Origin: CAZMNY01 sp964567745 | GTDB lineage: Bacteria; Planctomycetota; Planctomycetia; Pirellulales; Pirellulaceae | NCBI GenBank assembly: GCA_964567745.1 | Contig: CAZMNY010000001.1 | Span: forward strand, 62,001-126,000 | Direction of reading: 5' to 3' | Length of the DNA stretch: 64,000 nt | In this document: positions 34,245-42,941 of the stretch, in pieces | Layout of the letters: the number at the start of each line of letters is the position of its first letter | Position numbering within the stretch: the stretch's first letter is position 1 | The notes under the pieces: generated by a model | Databases searched by the model: none | What the model was told of the DNA's origin: nothing | What the model saw: the letters and a program-made list of their open reading frames with translations, nothing else | Translations under genes and position numbers: made by a program

Positions 34245-35981
34245 ATGGACTTCCTGACCAACGCCTACACTCAACTGATCGAAATGTTCAAGCCGATGCC
34301 GGCTTCAGCAAAGATCACGACCGCGTTGCTGCTCGCCGCCGTCGTCGTCGGTGTCGCGTTTCTTTTTCAGTCGGATCAACTGAGCGGCGACGAGTACGTG
34401 CTCGCCGGCCACGTCTTTAGCCAAGAGGATCTTTCGTTGGCGCTCGCTTCGTTCGCGGACGCTCAGCTGAACGACTACTCGGTGGAAAACTACAAGATTC
34501 GCGTGCCCAGGAAAAAGCGGTACCAGTACCTTGCCGCCATGTCACAGGCCAATGCGCTGCCGCAAACAGCCACGGATCTTTGGAAGCAAAAATTCGACGG
34601 CAACTTGCTGGAATCGAGTGAGGTGAAGCGGTGGCGAAATCAGTATCAGAAGAAGCGTGAGCTCGAGCGGACCCTTGCTGAAATGAGCGGAATCCGTTTG
34701 GCGACCGTCCAATTCAACGTTGAGTCATCGAATTCGCTCGTGGGCGGCTCGGAGAAGAGTTGCCTCGTCGCGATCACGCCGACCTCGCGAGTCCCCATCG
34801 ATGGGCAACTGATTCGAACCGTGCGCGAAGCCGCAGCGTCGTGGCTCAACATGCGGCCGGAAGATGTTGGCGTTCTCGACATGCTTGCCGGTCGCACGTA
34901 TTCAGGCGACTCGATGGGCGATTTCGCCAGCGGTGAAGATGACTATTCATCCTACAAGAGCATTCGGGAAAACGAGCTGACGAAAAAAATCTTCGACGCG
35001 CTCGACTTCATCCCCGGCGCCAAGATCGCAGTTCAAATCGAACTGACTCCGGAGGTGCGACATGAGGTTACATCGATCAAATACAACGAAAAACCGACTG
35101 CCATCGAGACGTCGGCCCAAGCGGATGAAGAGACGATCACCAGCGGTAACACGGGCGGTCGCCCTGGCGTCGCGGCCAACAACGACCCCAGCGGGTTCGC
35201 CAATTCGGCGGCGAGTGTCGACAACCAAACCACGCAAACGACTCGCAACAGCAGTAACGAACAGCAGCGATCGGTGGTCGGGCAGGAACGAACGACTAGA
35301 GAACTGCTCCCGTTTAGTCCCAAGAAAGTAACCGTCTCGATTGGTGTGCCCAAGAGCTACATCGCCAAGGTCTGGCACCAAGAAAACCCACCTGCCGATG
35401 GCGAGCAGCCGGGTACGCCCGACCAGAACCAACTCGATGCAATTGAGGGCGAGGTAACGACGAGCATTGAAAAGACAGTCAACAATCTCCTCCCTAGTGT
35501 CGACGCCGGCGTCAATCCGTTTCCGCGTGTCGCCGTGACCACTTTTACGGCTCTGTCAGTCGCGCCCGACCCCGGCCCGTCGCAATCGTTGCTGATGATG
35601 GAATGGCTGCAGGATAACTGGACGTCCATCGGCATGGGATTGATCGCCATTATCGGGCTCGTCTTTCTTCGCGGCATGGTGAAATCGGGGCAGGCCGGTC
35701 TGGCTGGCAGCGCGGGACAAGCGGGTGCCGCGGGCCAAGCGGGTGGTGCCGGTGGCTCCGGTGACGGCTCCATGCTGGGTGGAGCCGAATCGGGCGGCGC
35801 AGGTGGTGGAAGCTTGGGCGGCGTGGGCGGCGACTCAGAAGAAGATCCTCTCACTAAGTCGCTTCGCGAACGCTTCGCACAATCGGAAGGCCCGACCCTT
35901 CGTGAGGAACTCACAGGGTTGGTCCGCGATGATCCCGACTCGGCCGCCGCTGTCTTGGGCATGTGGATCGGCGATCACTAA
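34245..35981 (+). CDS. fliF: flagellar MS-ring protein FliF
   Basis: A 578-residue MS-ring protein with two membrane helices (about 22-38, TTALLLAAVVVGVAFLF; and about 462-480, SIGMGLIAIIGLVFLRGMV), ring-building domains between them, and a C-terminal acidic FliG-binding tail (LTGLVRDDPDSAAAVLGMWI). An unusual Gly/Ala/Ser-rich linker fills about residues 484-535 on the cytoplasmic side ahead of the FliG-binding tail. ATG 34245 follows GAGGTTCACGG; TTG 34227 is an alternative. The periplasmic beta-collar region is rich in Thr/Asn/Gly. Export and switch genes follow directly. Confidence 0.92.
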   Translation: MDFLTNAYTQLIEMFKPMPASAKITTALLLAAVVVGVAFLFQSDQLSGDEYVLAGHVFSQEDLSLALASFADAQLNDYSVENYKIRVPRKKRYQYLAAMSQANALPQTATDLWKQKFDGNLLESSEVKRWRNQYQKKRELERTLAEMSGIRLATVQFNVESSNSLVGGSEKSCLVAITPTSRVPIDGQLIRTVREAAASWLNMRPEDVGVLDMLAGRTYSGDSMGDFASGEDDYSSYKSIRENELTKKIFDALDFIPGAKIAVQIELTPEVRHEVTSIKYNEKPTAIETSAQADEETITSGNTGGRPGVAANNDPSGFANSAASVDNQTTQTTRNSSNEQQRSVVGQERTTRELLPFSPKKVTVSIGVPKSYIAKVWHQENPPADGEQPGTPDQNQLDAIEGEVTTSIEKTVNNLLPSVDAGVNPFPRVAVTTFTALSVAPDPGPSQSLLMMEWLQDNWTSIGMGLIAIIGLVFLRGMVKSGQAGLAGSAGQAGAAGQAGGAGGSGDGSMLGGAESGGAGGGSLGGVGGDSEEDPLTKSLRERFAQSEGPTLREELTGLVRDDPDSAAAVLGMWIGDH

Positions 35982-36014
35982 ACGCACTTGCGAACACTGT
36001 AAAAGGGATAACTC

Positions 36015-37313
36015 ATGGACGCGCGATCGCTTCGCAAAGCCGCCATCCTAATCGATGCGTTGGACTCCAAGTCCGCGGACGCTTTGCTCCATCAAATGGG
36101 TGATGAGCAAGCCTCCGCAGTTCGCCGCGCGGTGATGGATCTCAGCGATATCGATCCACAGGAACAAGAGGCCGTGATCCAAGCGTTCATGACCTCGCAA
36201 CAACCGGCCGCCTCTGAACCAACGCGACCGGCGACGGCGGCGAGCCCGGCAGTCCACGAAGCGACCAAGTCATCGCCAGTGACGTTCACACCTTCCATGC
36301 AAGCAACTCACAATCCGACTGGGCGCGACGACAAGCCGTTCCAGTTTCTGCACGACGCCGATCCGCAAACGGTCTATGGTCTGCTCAAGACCGAACACCC
36401 GCAAACCGCCGCCCTCGTCCTCGCCCACCTACCGCCAACTCAAGCCGCGGCCGTCGTCCGACGACTCGAACAATCGCTGCGAACCGATGTACTTCGGCGT
36501 GTCGCGGGACTCGATGCGCTTGATGTCGACATCTTGCGTGAAGTGGAAGAGGAGATGGCGATTGTCTTCTCCGCTCGAGTCTGCACGACTGAGCCGAGCC
36601 CGGGTCTCTCATCGCTCCGAGCGATTCTGGCGGCCTCGCAGGATAACCACAGCCATGATTGGCTGCAGGGAATCGAGAGAATCGACCCCGAGATGTCGCG
36701 ACGAATCAAATCGCAAAAATCGAGCGTGTCCCAATCGAACGATCGAGCCCCGGGAAAGCACGAATCGACACGACAAACAAAGACCGGGCCACACGGTACG
36801 GCACATTCGTCAGCCAGGCGAGCCAACGCAACGCAAGCAATGCCCGAGCCAGTAGGTCAGCGGGTCGCCAAGCCGATCCGTGACGCGACGTCAACGTCAA
36901 CGTCATCAAGCCAAACACTGAACGGCTCATCAGAGAGGTCAACCGAGTTTGGTTTTAGTGCGCGCGACGGTCGGCCCGATGCCCAGGGCGCCGAGCTGCC
37001 GACACCAGCGATTCGCTTCGACGAACTGAACCTGCTGCCAGACGACGCCTTGGCCTTGGTCTTTCGAACGGCTCCAAGCCAGATTGCCTTGGCGGCGCTT
37101 GCCGGTGCGAAGCGTCCGTTCGTCGAGCGACTGCTCAAACAACTTCCAAGCAAAGATGCTCACTCGCTGAATCGCAAGATTGAATCGATTGGACCCATTC
37201 GGCTCAGCGACGTCGAGTTTGCTCAAGGAAAACTAGCCGAGATTGCCCTCACGCTAGCCGCAAATGGAAAAATCAACTTGGCGAAAACCAAACGGTTCGC
37301 AGCCGCCGCGTAG
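36015..37313 (+). CDS. fliG: flagellar motor switch protein FliG with a large insertion
   Basis: The 432-residue protein is about 100 residues longer than usual. FliG_N is at about 1-60 (RKAAILIDALDSKSADALL), FliG_M at about 110-190 with the EHPQT motif, and FliG_C at about 330-432 (FDELNLLPDDALALVF, then IESIGPIRLSDVEFAQGKL). Between the LQGIERIDPEMSRRI helix and FliG_C there is a low-complexity Ser/Thr/Arg/Gln-rich insertion at about 235-330. A second variable linker (about 60-105) joins FliG_N and FliG_M. FliG couples the switch to MotA through charged residues in FliG_C. It follows fliF by 33 bases and precedes fliH. Confidence 0.9.
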   Translation: MDARSLRKAAILIDALDSKSADALLHQMGDEQASAVRRAVMDLSDIDPQEQEAVIQAFMTSQQPAASEPTRPATAASPAVHEATKSSPVTFTPSMQATHNPTGRDDKPFQFLHDADPQTVYGLLKTEHPQTAALVLAHLPPTQAAAVVRRLEQSLRTDVLRRVAGLDALDVDILREVEEEMAIVFSARVCTTEPSPGLSSLRAILAASQDNHSHDWLQGIERIDPEMSRRIKSQKSSVSQSNDRAPGKHESTRQTKTGPHGTAHSSARRANATQAMPEPVGQRVAKPIRDATSTSTSSSQTLNGSSERSTEFGFSARDGRPDAQGAELPTPAIRFDELNLLPDDALALVFRTAPSQIALAALAGAKRPFVERLLKQLPSKDAHSLNRKIESIGPIRLSDVEFAQGKLAEIALTLAANGKINLAKTKRFAAAA

Positions 37314-37327
37314 CAGGAGAACAAAAG

Positions 37328-37993
37328 ATGGCAGGCGTCATCAAAGCTGGAACGCTTCAGTCGCAGAAGGAACGCGAGCAGTCGCAGACTGTGTTCACGC
37401 TCGAAGACATACAGACTCGCGGCGACGCGCTGCTCGCCCAAGTGCGTTCGCAAGCGCAAGACATCCTGCAACAGGCACAACAAGAGGCCGGGGTGATTCG
37501 CCAGGACGCTGCCAAAGCCGGATTGGACGACGCCCGTCAGCAAGCCGAAGCAACCGTGCGAAATGAACTCGCCGCACAAGCCACCACGCTCCTCCCCGCC
37601 GTCGAACAACTGCTTCAAGAACTGCAGCTCGCAAAACAAGAATGGAAGAAACATTGGAATTCATCCGTGCTCGATCTCTCGGCGGCAATCGCCAGTAAGA
37701 TCGTGCGGCGCGAACTTCAGACTCAACCGGAGATTACCCAAGACCTGATCGCCGAATCGATTGAACTGGCCGCCGGCGCCAAACAGATTCAATTGCTCTT
37801 TCATCCCCAAGATGCGGACTCGCTCGGCCCACTCAAAGACCAATTGCAAACGCAGTTCGCGCCGCTGGGCGAGACGATTCTCTGCCCGGACGAGACGATC
37901 GAACCTGGCTTTTGCAAAATCCGCACCGAATTCGGGCAGATCGATCAATCCCTCGAGACTCAACTCAGCCGCATCGTGGCGGAGCTGCAGTGA
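37328..37993 (+). CDS. fliH: flagellar export stator protein FliH
   Basis: A 221-residue protein with an N-terminal extended part, a Gln/Ala-rich coiled coil (LLAQVRSQAQDILQQAQQEA, about 36-55) and a C-terminal FliH/V-ATPase-E-like domain (about 115-221, LDLSAAIASKIVRRELQTQP and ETILCPDETIEPGFCKIRTE). FliH forms the peripheral stalk that regulates the FliI ATPase. GAGAACAAAAG precedes ATG 37328, 14 bases after fliG. It precedes fliI as expected. Confidence 0.9.
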   Translation: MAGVIKAGTLQSQKEREQSQTVFTLEDIQTRGDALLAQVRSQAQDILQQAQQEAGVIRQDAAKAGLDDARQQAEATVRNELAAQATTLLPAVEQLLQELQLAKQEWKKHWNSSVLDLSAAIASKIVRRELQTQPEITQDLIAESIELAAGAKQIQLLFHPQDADSLGPLKDQLQTQFAPLGETILCPDETIEPGFCKIRTEFGQIDQSLETQLSRIVAELQ

Positions 37994-38071
37994 CTTCGCC
38001 ACCCGCATAGTTGCCAACGAACTTAAACGACAACTCACATCGGTCTGCGACAAAAGAAATAACGACCACCA

Positions 38072-39457
38072 ATGGATGAACGCACAAAACGACTGAAATC
38101 CATTATGCCAACCGGCCTTGTCGGCAGCGTTGCCTTGATCGAAGGCGTTGCCGCCGCCGTGTCAGGGCTGCCGGCGCCCGTTGGTTCGGTGGTGGAGATT
38201 CACTGTCAGTCGGGCAACAAGATCGAAGCTGAGGTCATTGGGTTTCGCAACGGACACACCTGGGTCTACCCCTTCCAAGAAATGAAGGGAATTCGACAAG
38301 GTAACCGAGTCGTTCTGAAACAAACAGTGCGACGTATTCCCGTCAGCGAATCGATGCTCGGCCGAGTCGTCGACGCCCATGGCCAGCCCCTCGATGGCAA
38401 GCCAGAACCGCCGGCGGCCCAACAATCGCCCCTCCACCGCGCGCCGCCCGCCGCGGTCGAGCGACCTCGTATCGACACGCCGATGTCGACCGGAATCCGA
38501 GTCATCGATGCGTTCCTCACCTGCGGGCACGGCCAACGCCTCGGCGTGTTCGCCGGATCGGGTATAGGCAAGAGCGTCCTGCTGGGCATGATCGCCCAGT
38601 TCGCCACCGCCGACGTGATCGTCATCGGGCTGATTGGCGAACGAGGTCGCGAGGTAAACGAGTTCATCGAAAGAGACCTCGGCAGAAAAGGTCTCGCCCG
38701 CAGCGTTGTCGTTGTCGCCACGAGCGATCAACCGGCGCTCAGCCGAGTTCAATCAGCCATGACGGCGACAGCAATCGCCGAGTCGTTTCGAGATCAAGGC
38801 AAAAGCGTACTCCTGATCATGGATTCGCTCACACGATTCGCAATGGCCCAACGCGAAATCGGGTTGGCCGCGGGCGAACCGCCAACGACCAAAGGCTATC
38901 CGCCATCGGTTTTCGCCCTCCTACCTAAACTGGTCGAACGCACCGGACGCAGCCCCAAAGGCAGCATCACCGCAATCTACTCCGTGTTGGTCGAGGGCGA
39001 TGACGTCAACGAACCCGTCAGCGACACCGTGAGAGGCCTGCTCGACGGCCATGTCGTGTTGAGCCGCAAACTGGCGGCGCGAGGACACTATCCGGCGATA
39101 GACGTACTGGCAAGCATTAGTCGACTCATGACCGAAATCGCCTCGCCCGAACACCGGCAAGCCGCCCACGCGCTTCGCCAACTGTTGGCTGCCTACGAAG
39201 AAAATGAAGACCTGATCAACATCGGCGCATACCGCGCCGGATCGAACCCACTCGTCGACGCGGCAATCGCCCTTCACGATGAACTCGACACTGTACTTCG
39301 ACAGGAAATCGGACTTGCCTCGACGATGCCGCAGACTCAGGAGGCGATTTTGCAACTGGCGAATCGAGCACAATTGCTTCAACAGAACCTTCAAAACCAA
39401 ACAAGCTCAACTGTGCATGCACAGACTCAACAGCAAGACAGCGTCGCTACTACGTGA
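38072..39457 (+). CDS. fliI: flagellum-specific ATPase FliI
   Basis: A 461-residue ATPase of the F1-beta family with Walker A GSGIGKS near residue 164, the catalytic GLIGERGREVNEFIE block, Walker B LLIMDSLTRFAMAQREI and the export-type GEPPTTKGYPPSVFALLPKL motif. It powers substrate loading into the flagellar type III export gate together with FliH and FliJ. The first ~25 residues are a typical FliI start (RLKSIMPTGLVGSV). It lies between fliH and fliJ. Confidence 0.94.
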   Translation: MDERTKRLKSIMPTGLVGSVALIEGVAAAVSGLPAPVGSVVEIHCQSGNKIEAEVIGFRNGHTWVYPFQEMKGIRQGNRVVLKQTVRRIPVSESMLGRVVDAHGQPLDGKPEPPAAQQSPLHRAPPAAVERPRIDTPMSTGIRVIDAFLTCGHGQRLGVFAGSGIGKSVLLGMIAQFATADVIVIGLIGERGREVNEFIERDLGRKGLARSVVVVATSDQPALSRVQSAMTATAIAESFRDQGKSVLLIMDSLTRFAMAQREIGLAAGEPPTTKGYPPSVFALLPKLVERTGRSPKGSITAIYSVLVEGDDVNEPVSDTVRGLLDGHVVLSRKLAARGHYPAIDVLASISRLMTEIASPEHRQAAHALRQLLAAYEENEDLINIGAYRAGSNPLVDAAIALHDELDTVLRQEIGLASTMPQTQEAILQLANRAQLLQQNLQNQTSSTVHAQTQQQDSVATT

Positions 39458-39493
39458 TGTCATAGCGTGTGATTCAACAGGGTATTCGAAAAG

Positions 39494-39952
39494 ATGCCGC
39501 AATTTCGATTTCGACTGCAAACGCTGCTCAAGGTTCGACTGGCGCAACGCGATGAAAGACGCGAGGCATTGGCCAAAGCGTTAAGGGCCGAGTCGATTAT
39601 TGACGAGCGGATAACAACCACAAGACAGGAGATTCAGGCCGCCAAGGAAGCCCAGCGAAACGGCGCAAAGCCCGGTCCGATCAATGTGGATGGATTAATG
39701 AATCTTGGTCGGCACGGAATGGCGTTGCAAGCGGATCTTATGCGGCTAGCGAATCAGCGCGAGCAGATCATTGCGGAGCGCGAACGTCGACGCGAGGCAC
39801 TGGTCCAAGCCGACCGCGCGGTGCAAGTGCTGGTGAAGCTCAAAGAGAGGCAGCTTAGAGATTTTGAACGGGCCGAAACGCTTCGCGAGGCGAAGATGAT
39901 GGACGAGGTCGCCGAGCGGCTTCATCAGAATCAGAAGCGAGTACGAGTATGA
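39494..39952 (+). CDS. fliJ: flagellar export protein FliJ
   Basis: A 152-residue, nearly all-helical coiled-coil protein opening with FRFRLQTLLKVRLAQRDERR, the usual FliJ start, and continuing with Arg/Glu-rich heptads to the end (RQLRDFERAETLREAKMMDE). FliJ sits in the centre of the FliI ring and links it to the export gate. Its stop overlaps the start of the next gene (ATGA). Confidence 0.85.
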   Translation: MPQFRFRLQTLLKVRLAQRDERREALAKALRAESIIDERITTTRQEIQAAKEAQRNGAKPGPINVDGLMNLGRHGMALQADLMRLANQREQIIAERERRREALVQADRAVQVLVKLKERQLRDFERAETLREAKMMDEVAERLHQNQKRVRV

Positions 39953-40650
39953 AGTGGTTACGAAGGTTAGGCGGCGGAGTCCTTTACTTTAGCGCCGCAT
40001 CATTTCTAGCGCTGATTGTCGCGGGGTTCGTCCTTTGGGGTAAAGGAGCTTTGGACGGGCCGCGCGCCTTCAATCTATTGGCGGCCTTGTATGGCGTGGA
40101 CCTGGCGGAGATCAAATCGGAACTGGGCGAAGAACAAGCGGACGACTCCAAGATACAGATCGCCTATGCCAATGTCTTGGCCGCCCGAACTCGGCAAAGC
40201 CTGGACATCGACCTGAGAGAATCGGCGATCGACAAGACAATGGGCGAATTGCACAACCTGCAAAACGGCGTCGTGATCCAACGAGAACGTCACACGCAAG
40301 TTGTCAGGTCATTCGAAAAACGGCTCAAAGATTATCAAACCGTCAACAACGATGCTCGCCTTCGAAACGTGCAGGGGGTGTTGGAGAGTATGAAGCCCAA
40401 GCAGGCAAAGGACCATTTGATTGGAATGGTCAAGGAGAAGAGCGACGACATCCGAGATGTGGTTGTGCTGTTGACCACGATGGCGACAGACAAGCAAAAG
40501 AAAGTGATCGCCGAGTTCAAGACGCCGGAAGAGAAAGAGACGATGGATCGGCTGCTTGCGGAAATCCGCAACGGCAAGATTGAAAACCAACTGCTCAACG
40601 ACACGCGAGCTGGCTTGGGCGGAGTCACTACGTCCACGCCGGCCCCGTAG
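39949..40650 (+). CDS. MotE-like flagellar motility chaperone
   Basis: A 233-residue protein with one N-terminal membrane helix (FSAASFLALIVAGFVLWGKG, about 14-33), a long periplasmic coiled coil (about 75-145) and a C-terminal helical MgtE-N-like domain (VLESMKPKQAKDHLIGM and related). This is the layout of MotE, an MotC-chaperone-like protein whose gene usually sits next to fliJ. The ATG overlaps the fliJ stop, and fliK follows. It could also be called a FliJ-operon membrane coiled-coil protein; the location supports MotE. Confidence 0.7.
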   Translation: MKWLRRLGGGVLYFSAASFLALIVAGFVLWGKGALDGPRAFNLLAALYGVDLAEIKSELGEEQADDSKIQIAYANVLAARTRQSLDIDLRESAIDKTMGELHNLQNGVVIQRERHTQVVRSFEKRLKDYQTVNNDARLRNVQGVLESMKPKQAKDHLIGMVKEKSDDIRDVVVLLTTMATDKQKKVIAEFKTPEEKETMDRLLAEIRNGKIENQLLNDTRAGLGGVTTSTPAP

Positions 40651-40740
40651 GCCAACAAATTGAAGAGAGTCAACAATTACAAGCCAACGTCAGGATCGAG
40701 GACGACCTGACGCCAGTAGATAAGAAGGACGAGGGCAAGG

Positions 40741-42276
40741 ATGACCTCAATTCCAAGCAACAGTGTCGCACCGTCAAAAGCGCCAGCCGCTCAGTTTCCG
40801 GTCGTCGGCACAGGCAGTGACGCAACGTCGCTCGTCGATTCGTTCGACGCCGTTTTTCGCACGACCATCAAGACCGAGCCATCAGCGACCACGGCCGAAC
40901 CGCCGCGCAATTCGCGGACGGACTACGACACTCGGGAAGAGCCCAAAAGCCAGCCGGTTGACTCATCGCAGCCCAACGGATCCGTCGACGACTCAAAGAC
41001 CGAACCGCTTGAACACTCGACTGGCGCCGAAGCACAGGCAGATCAAGCTGACGACGACGCTTCGCGCGAAGAGACGAGCGAGCAGTCCGAGACGGCGAAT
41101 GCTAGTGACGACAAGCAAGACGAAACGGAACTCGCGGAAACGAAGACAGCGGTCTCGCACGTTGAAATCACGAGCGATGAACAGCAAGAGGAAGCCGAAA
41201 GCGAGGCGGGTGATACAGAAGCACTCGACGTCCAAGTCGATGAAGAACTTGAACAGCAGATTATCCAAGTCGCAGTGAAGCCCGTTGAGGCGACGGCAGC
41301 CGCCGATAAACCGGTCGAGACGAACGTGACCGCCGAGCAGCAGCAGCGAGGTGTTGTCGAAACCGAAAACCAACCGACGACTCGCAACGACGGCGAAGTG
41401 AAAGAGACCGTAGACGTCTCACCGATTGCAAAGTCAAAAGAGGACCGCGCGGTCGACGCCGAAATCGACGAGACGCAACAAGTGAGTGATGGCGAAGACG
41501 CTAAGTGGACGAGCGAGAAAGAATCTGCTTCACGTTCTGGGAAATCTCGGCGTGTGCGAGTCGACTCAACTTCGGCCAAAGCCAATGCCAAGACCGAATC
41601 CGCTGAGCAGTCGGCGAATGCGAAAGCCGAGTTTCAGCTGGAAACAGCCGCGTCCCGCGACGCGATCGATCGCGCTCCGGCGAACCGGCACGCCGCACCT
41701 GTCAATACGCATGGCGAGGGCGAGGCCCCGACGACGCCTGTCACGTCGAACGAATCGGCAGCCACGACGACGTCGAAACTGCCGGAACACATTCTTGGTC
41801 CGCCCCGTTCGTCGGCGAAGCAATCGGGTGTCCGCGGCATGGACGCAACAAGGCTTCTGAACCGCGTCGCGAAAGCATTTCAGTCGGCGCAGCAGCGAGG
41901 CGGTCCGCTGAGAATCCGACTACATCCTCGAGAACTCGGCTCACTGAAAATTGAATTGCAGGTCGAGAACGGGGCAATGACAGCGAAGCTCGAAGTCGAG
42001 ACCACCGCGGCCCGAACAGCCTTGCTCGACAACTTGGGCGGGCTCCGTGAGCGACTGGCGGAGCAGGGCGTGCGAGTGGAACAGTTTGAAGTCGACGTGC
42101 AAAGCAACGCCGGCAACACAGACGCTGAAATGGGTCGTGACCACGAGGACGAAGGGGACAATCGGGCGCGACAAACCGGCATCGAACTGAGCCGAGACGA
42201 ATCAGCAGGTGAACACGAAGACGGCAGTATTTCGAACGATCCTGATGGCGAAGAGCGGCTCAACGTCGTCGTATGA
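40741..42276 (+). CDS. fliK: flagellar hook-length control protein FliK
   Basis: A 511-residue protein whose first 350 residues are low-complexity and rich in Glu, Thr, Ala, Ser and Asp, as in the disordered ruler part of FliK. The C-terminal Flg_hook domain (about 375-460) has RIRLHPRELGSLKIELQVEN and LREQGVRVEQFEVDVQ-like text (LAEQGVRVEQFEV). The tail after it is acidic. FliK measures the hook and switches export specificity through FlhB; FlhB here has an altered cleavage motif, so the pair deserves joint study. ATG 40741 follows AAGGACGAGGGCAAGG. Confidence 0.87.
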   Translation: MTSIPSNSVAPSKAPAAQFPVVGTGSDATSLVDSFDAVFRTTIKTEPSATTAEPPRNSRTDYDTREEPKSQPVDSSQPNGSVDDSKTEPLEHSTGAEAQADQADDDASREETSEQSETANASDDKQDETELAETKTAVSHVEITSDEQQEEAESEAGDTEALDVQVDEELEQQIIQVAVKPVEATAAADKPVETNVTAEQQQRGVVETENQPTTRNDGEVKETVDVSPIAKSKEDRAVDAEIDETQQVSDGEDAKWTSEKESASRSGKSRRVRVDSTSAKANAKTESAEQSANAKAEFQLETAASRDAIDRAPANRHAAPVNTHGEGEAPTTPVTSNESAATTTSKLPEHILGPPRSSAKQSGVRGMDATRLLNRVAKAFQSAQQRGGPLRIRLHPRELGSLKIELQVENGAMTAKLEVETTAARTALLDNLGGLRERLAEQGVRVEQFEVDVQSNAGNTDAEMGRDHEDEGDNRARQTGIELSRDESAGEHEDGSISNDPDGEERLNVVV

Positions 42277-42371
42277 GACCAAGAAAGAATCCGGCCCGTT
42301 TTTTGAGGCCAACAAGACTCAGGCAAACGAAACTCAGCAAACAACCTGACGATTAGTCGAAGGACCGAGCC

Positions 42372-42827
42372 ATGGCGCGAATCCAAGCAAATGACACCGC
42401 GTCCCTCATTCAAGCGGCCAACAACTCCAACAATGCGGGCAATACGCGCGGCGGCGGATTGGCCGACTTGGAGTTGGACCAATTCCTGAATCTGATGATC
42501 ACAGAATTGCAGAATCAGGACCCGCTCAGTCCGACGGATAACGCAGACCTTATGAATCAAATCGGGCAGATGCGCGAGATCAGCGCGAATGACGCCCTCA
42601 CCAAAACGTTGCAGACGGTTCTGAACGGTCAGAATCTAACGACGGCGAGCACGTTAATTGGCCACTCAGTCAAGGCCTTGGATGACAAAGGCGAGAACAT
42701 CGAGGGTGTTGTCGACCGAGTCACGTTGGAAACGAACGACAACGACGTGCGAAGCGTTCGAGTTCATATTAATGATAGCTCCGTGGAGCTTAGCAATATT
42801 CGAGAAATCATCAACGAGGGCTCGTAG
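42372..42827 (+). CDS. flgD: flagellar hook assembly scaffold FlgD, short form
   Basis: A 151-residue hook-cap protein with the conserved FlgD_N block LDQFLNLMITELQNQDPLSP and NQIGQMREISANDAL. The C-terminal part after about residue 95 is a small beta-rich segment (LIGHSVKALDDKGENIEGVV); the larger Fn3/TTL part seen in enterobacterial FlgD (about 230 residues) is missing. Short FlgD forms exist in several phyla. It lies between fliK and flgE, as usual. Confidence 0.9.
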   Translation: MARIQANDTASLIQAANNSNNAGNTRGGGLADLELDQFLNLMITELQNQDPLSPTDNADLMNQIGQMREISANDALTKTLQTVLNGQNLTTASTLIGHSVKALDDKGENIEGVVDRVTLETNDNDVRSVRVHINDSSVELSNIREIINEGS

Positions 42828-42941
42828 TTATCACGTCCAAGTCAGCATTGGCTCACGTTCAGATGACGAGCGGCGAGCAACCGTGCGAGGCGACTTGGCT
42901 GTCGAGACCGTCGCTGAAACAAACAATAGGGGGAAGTATCA

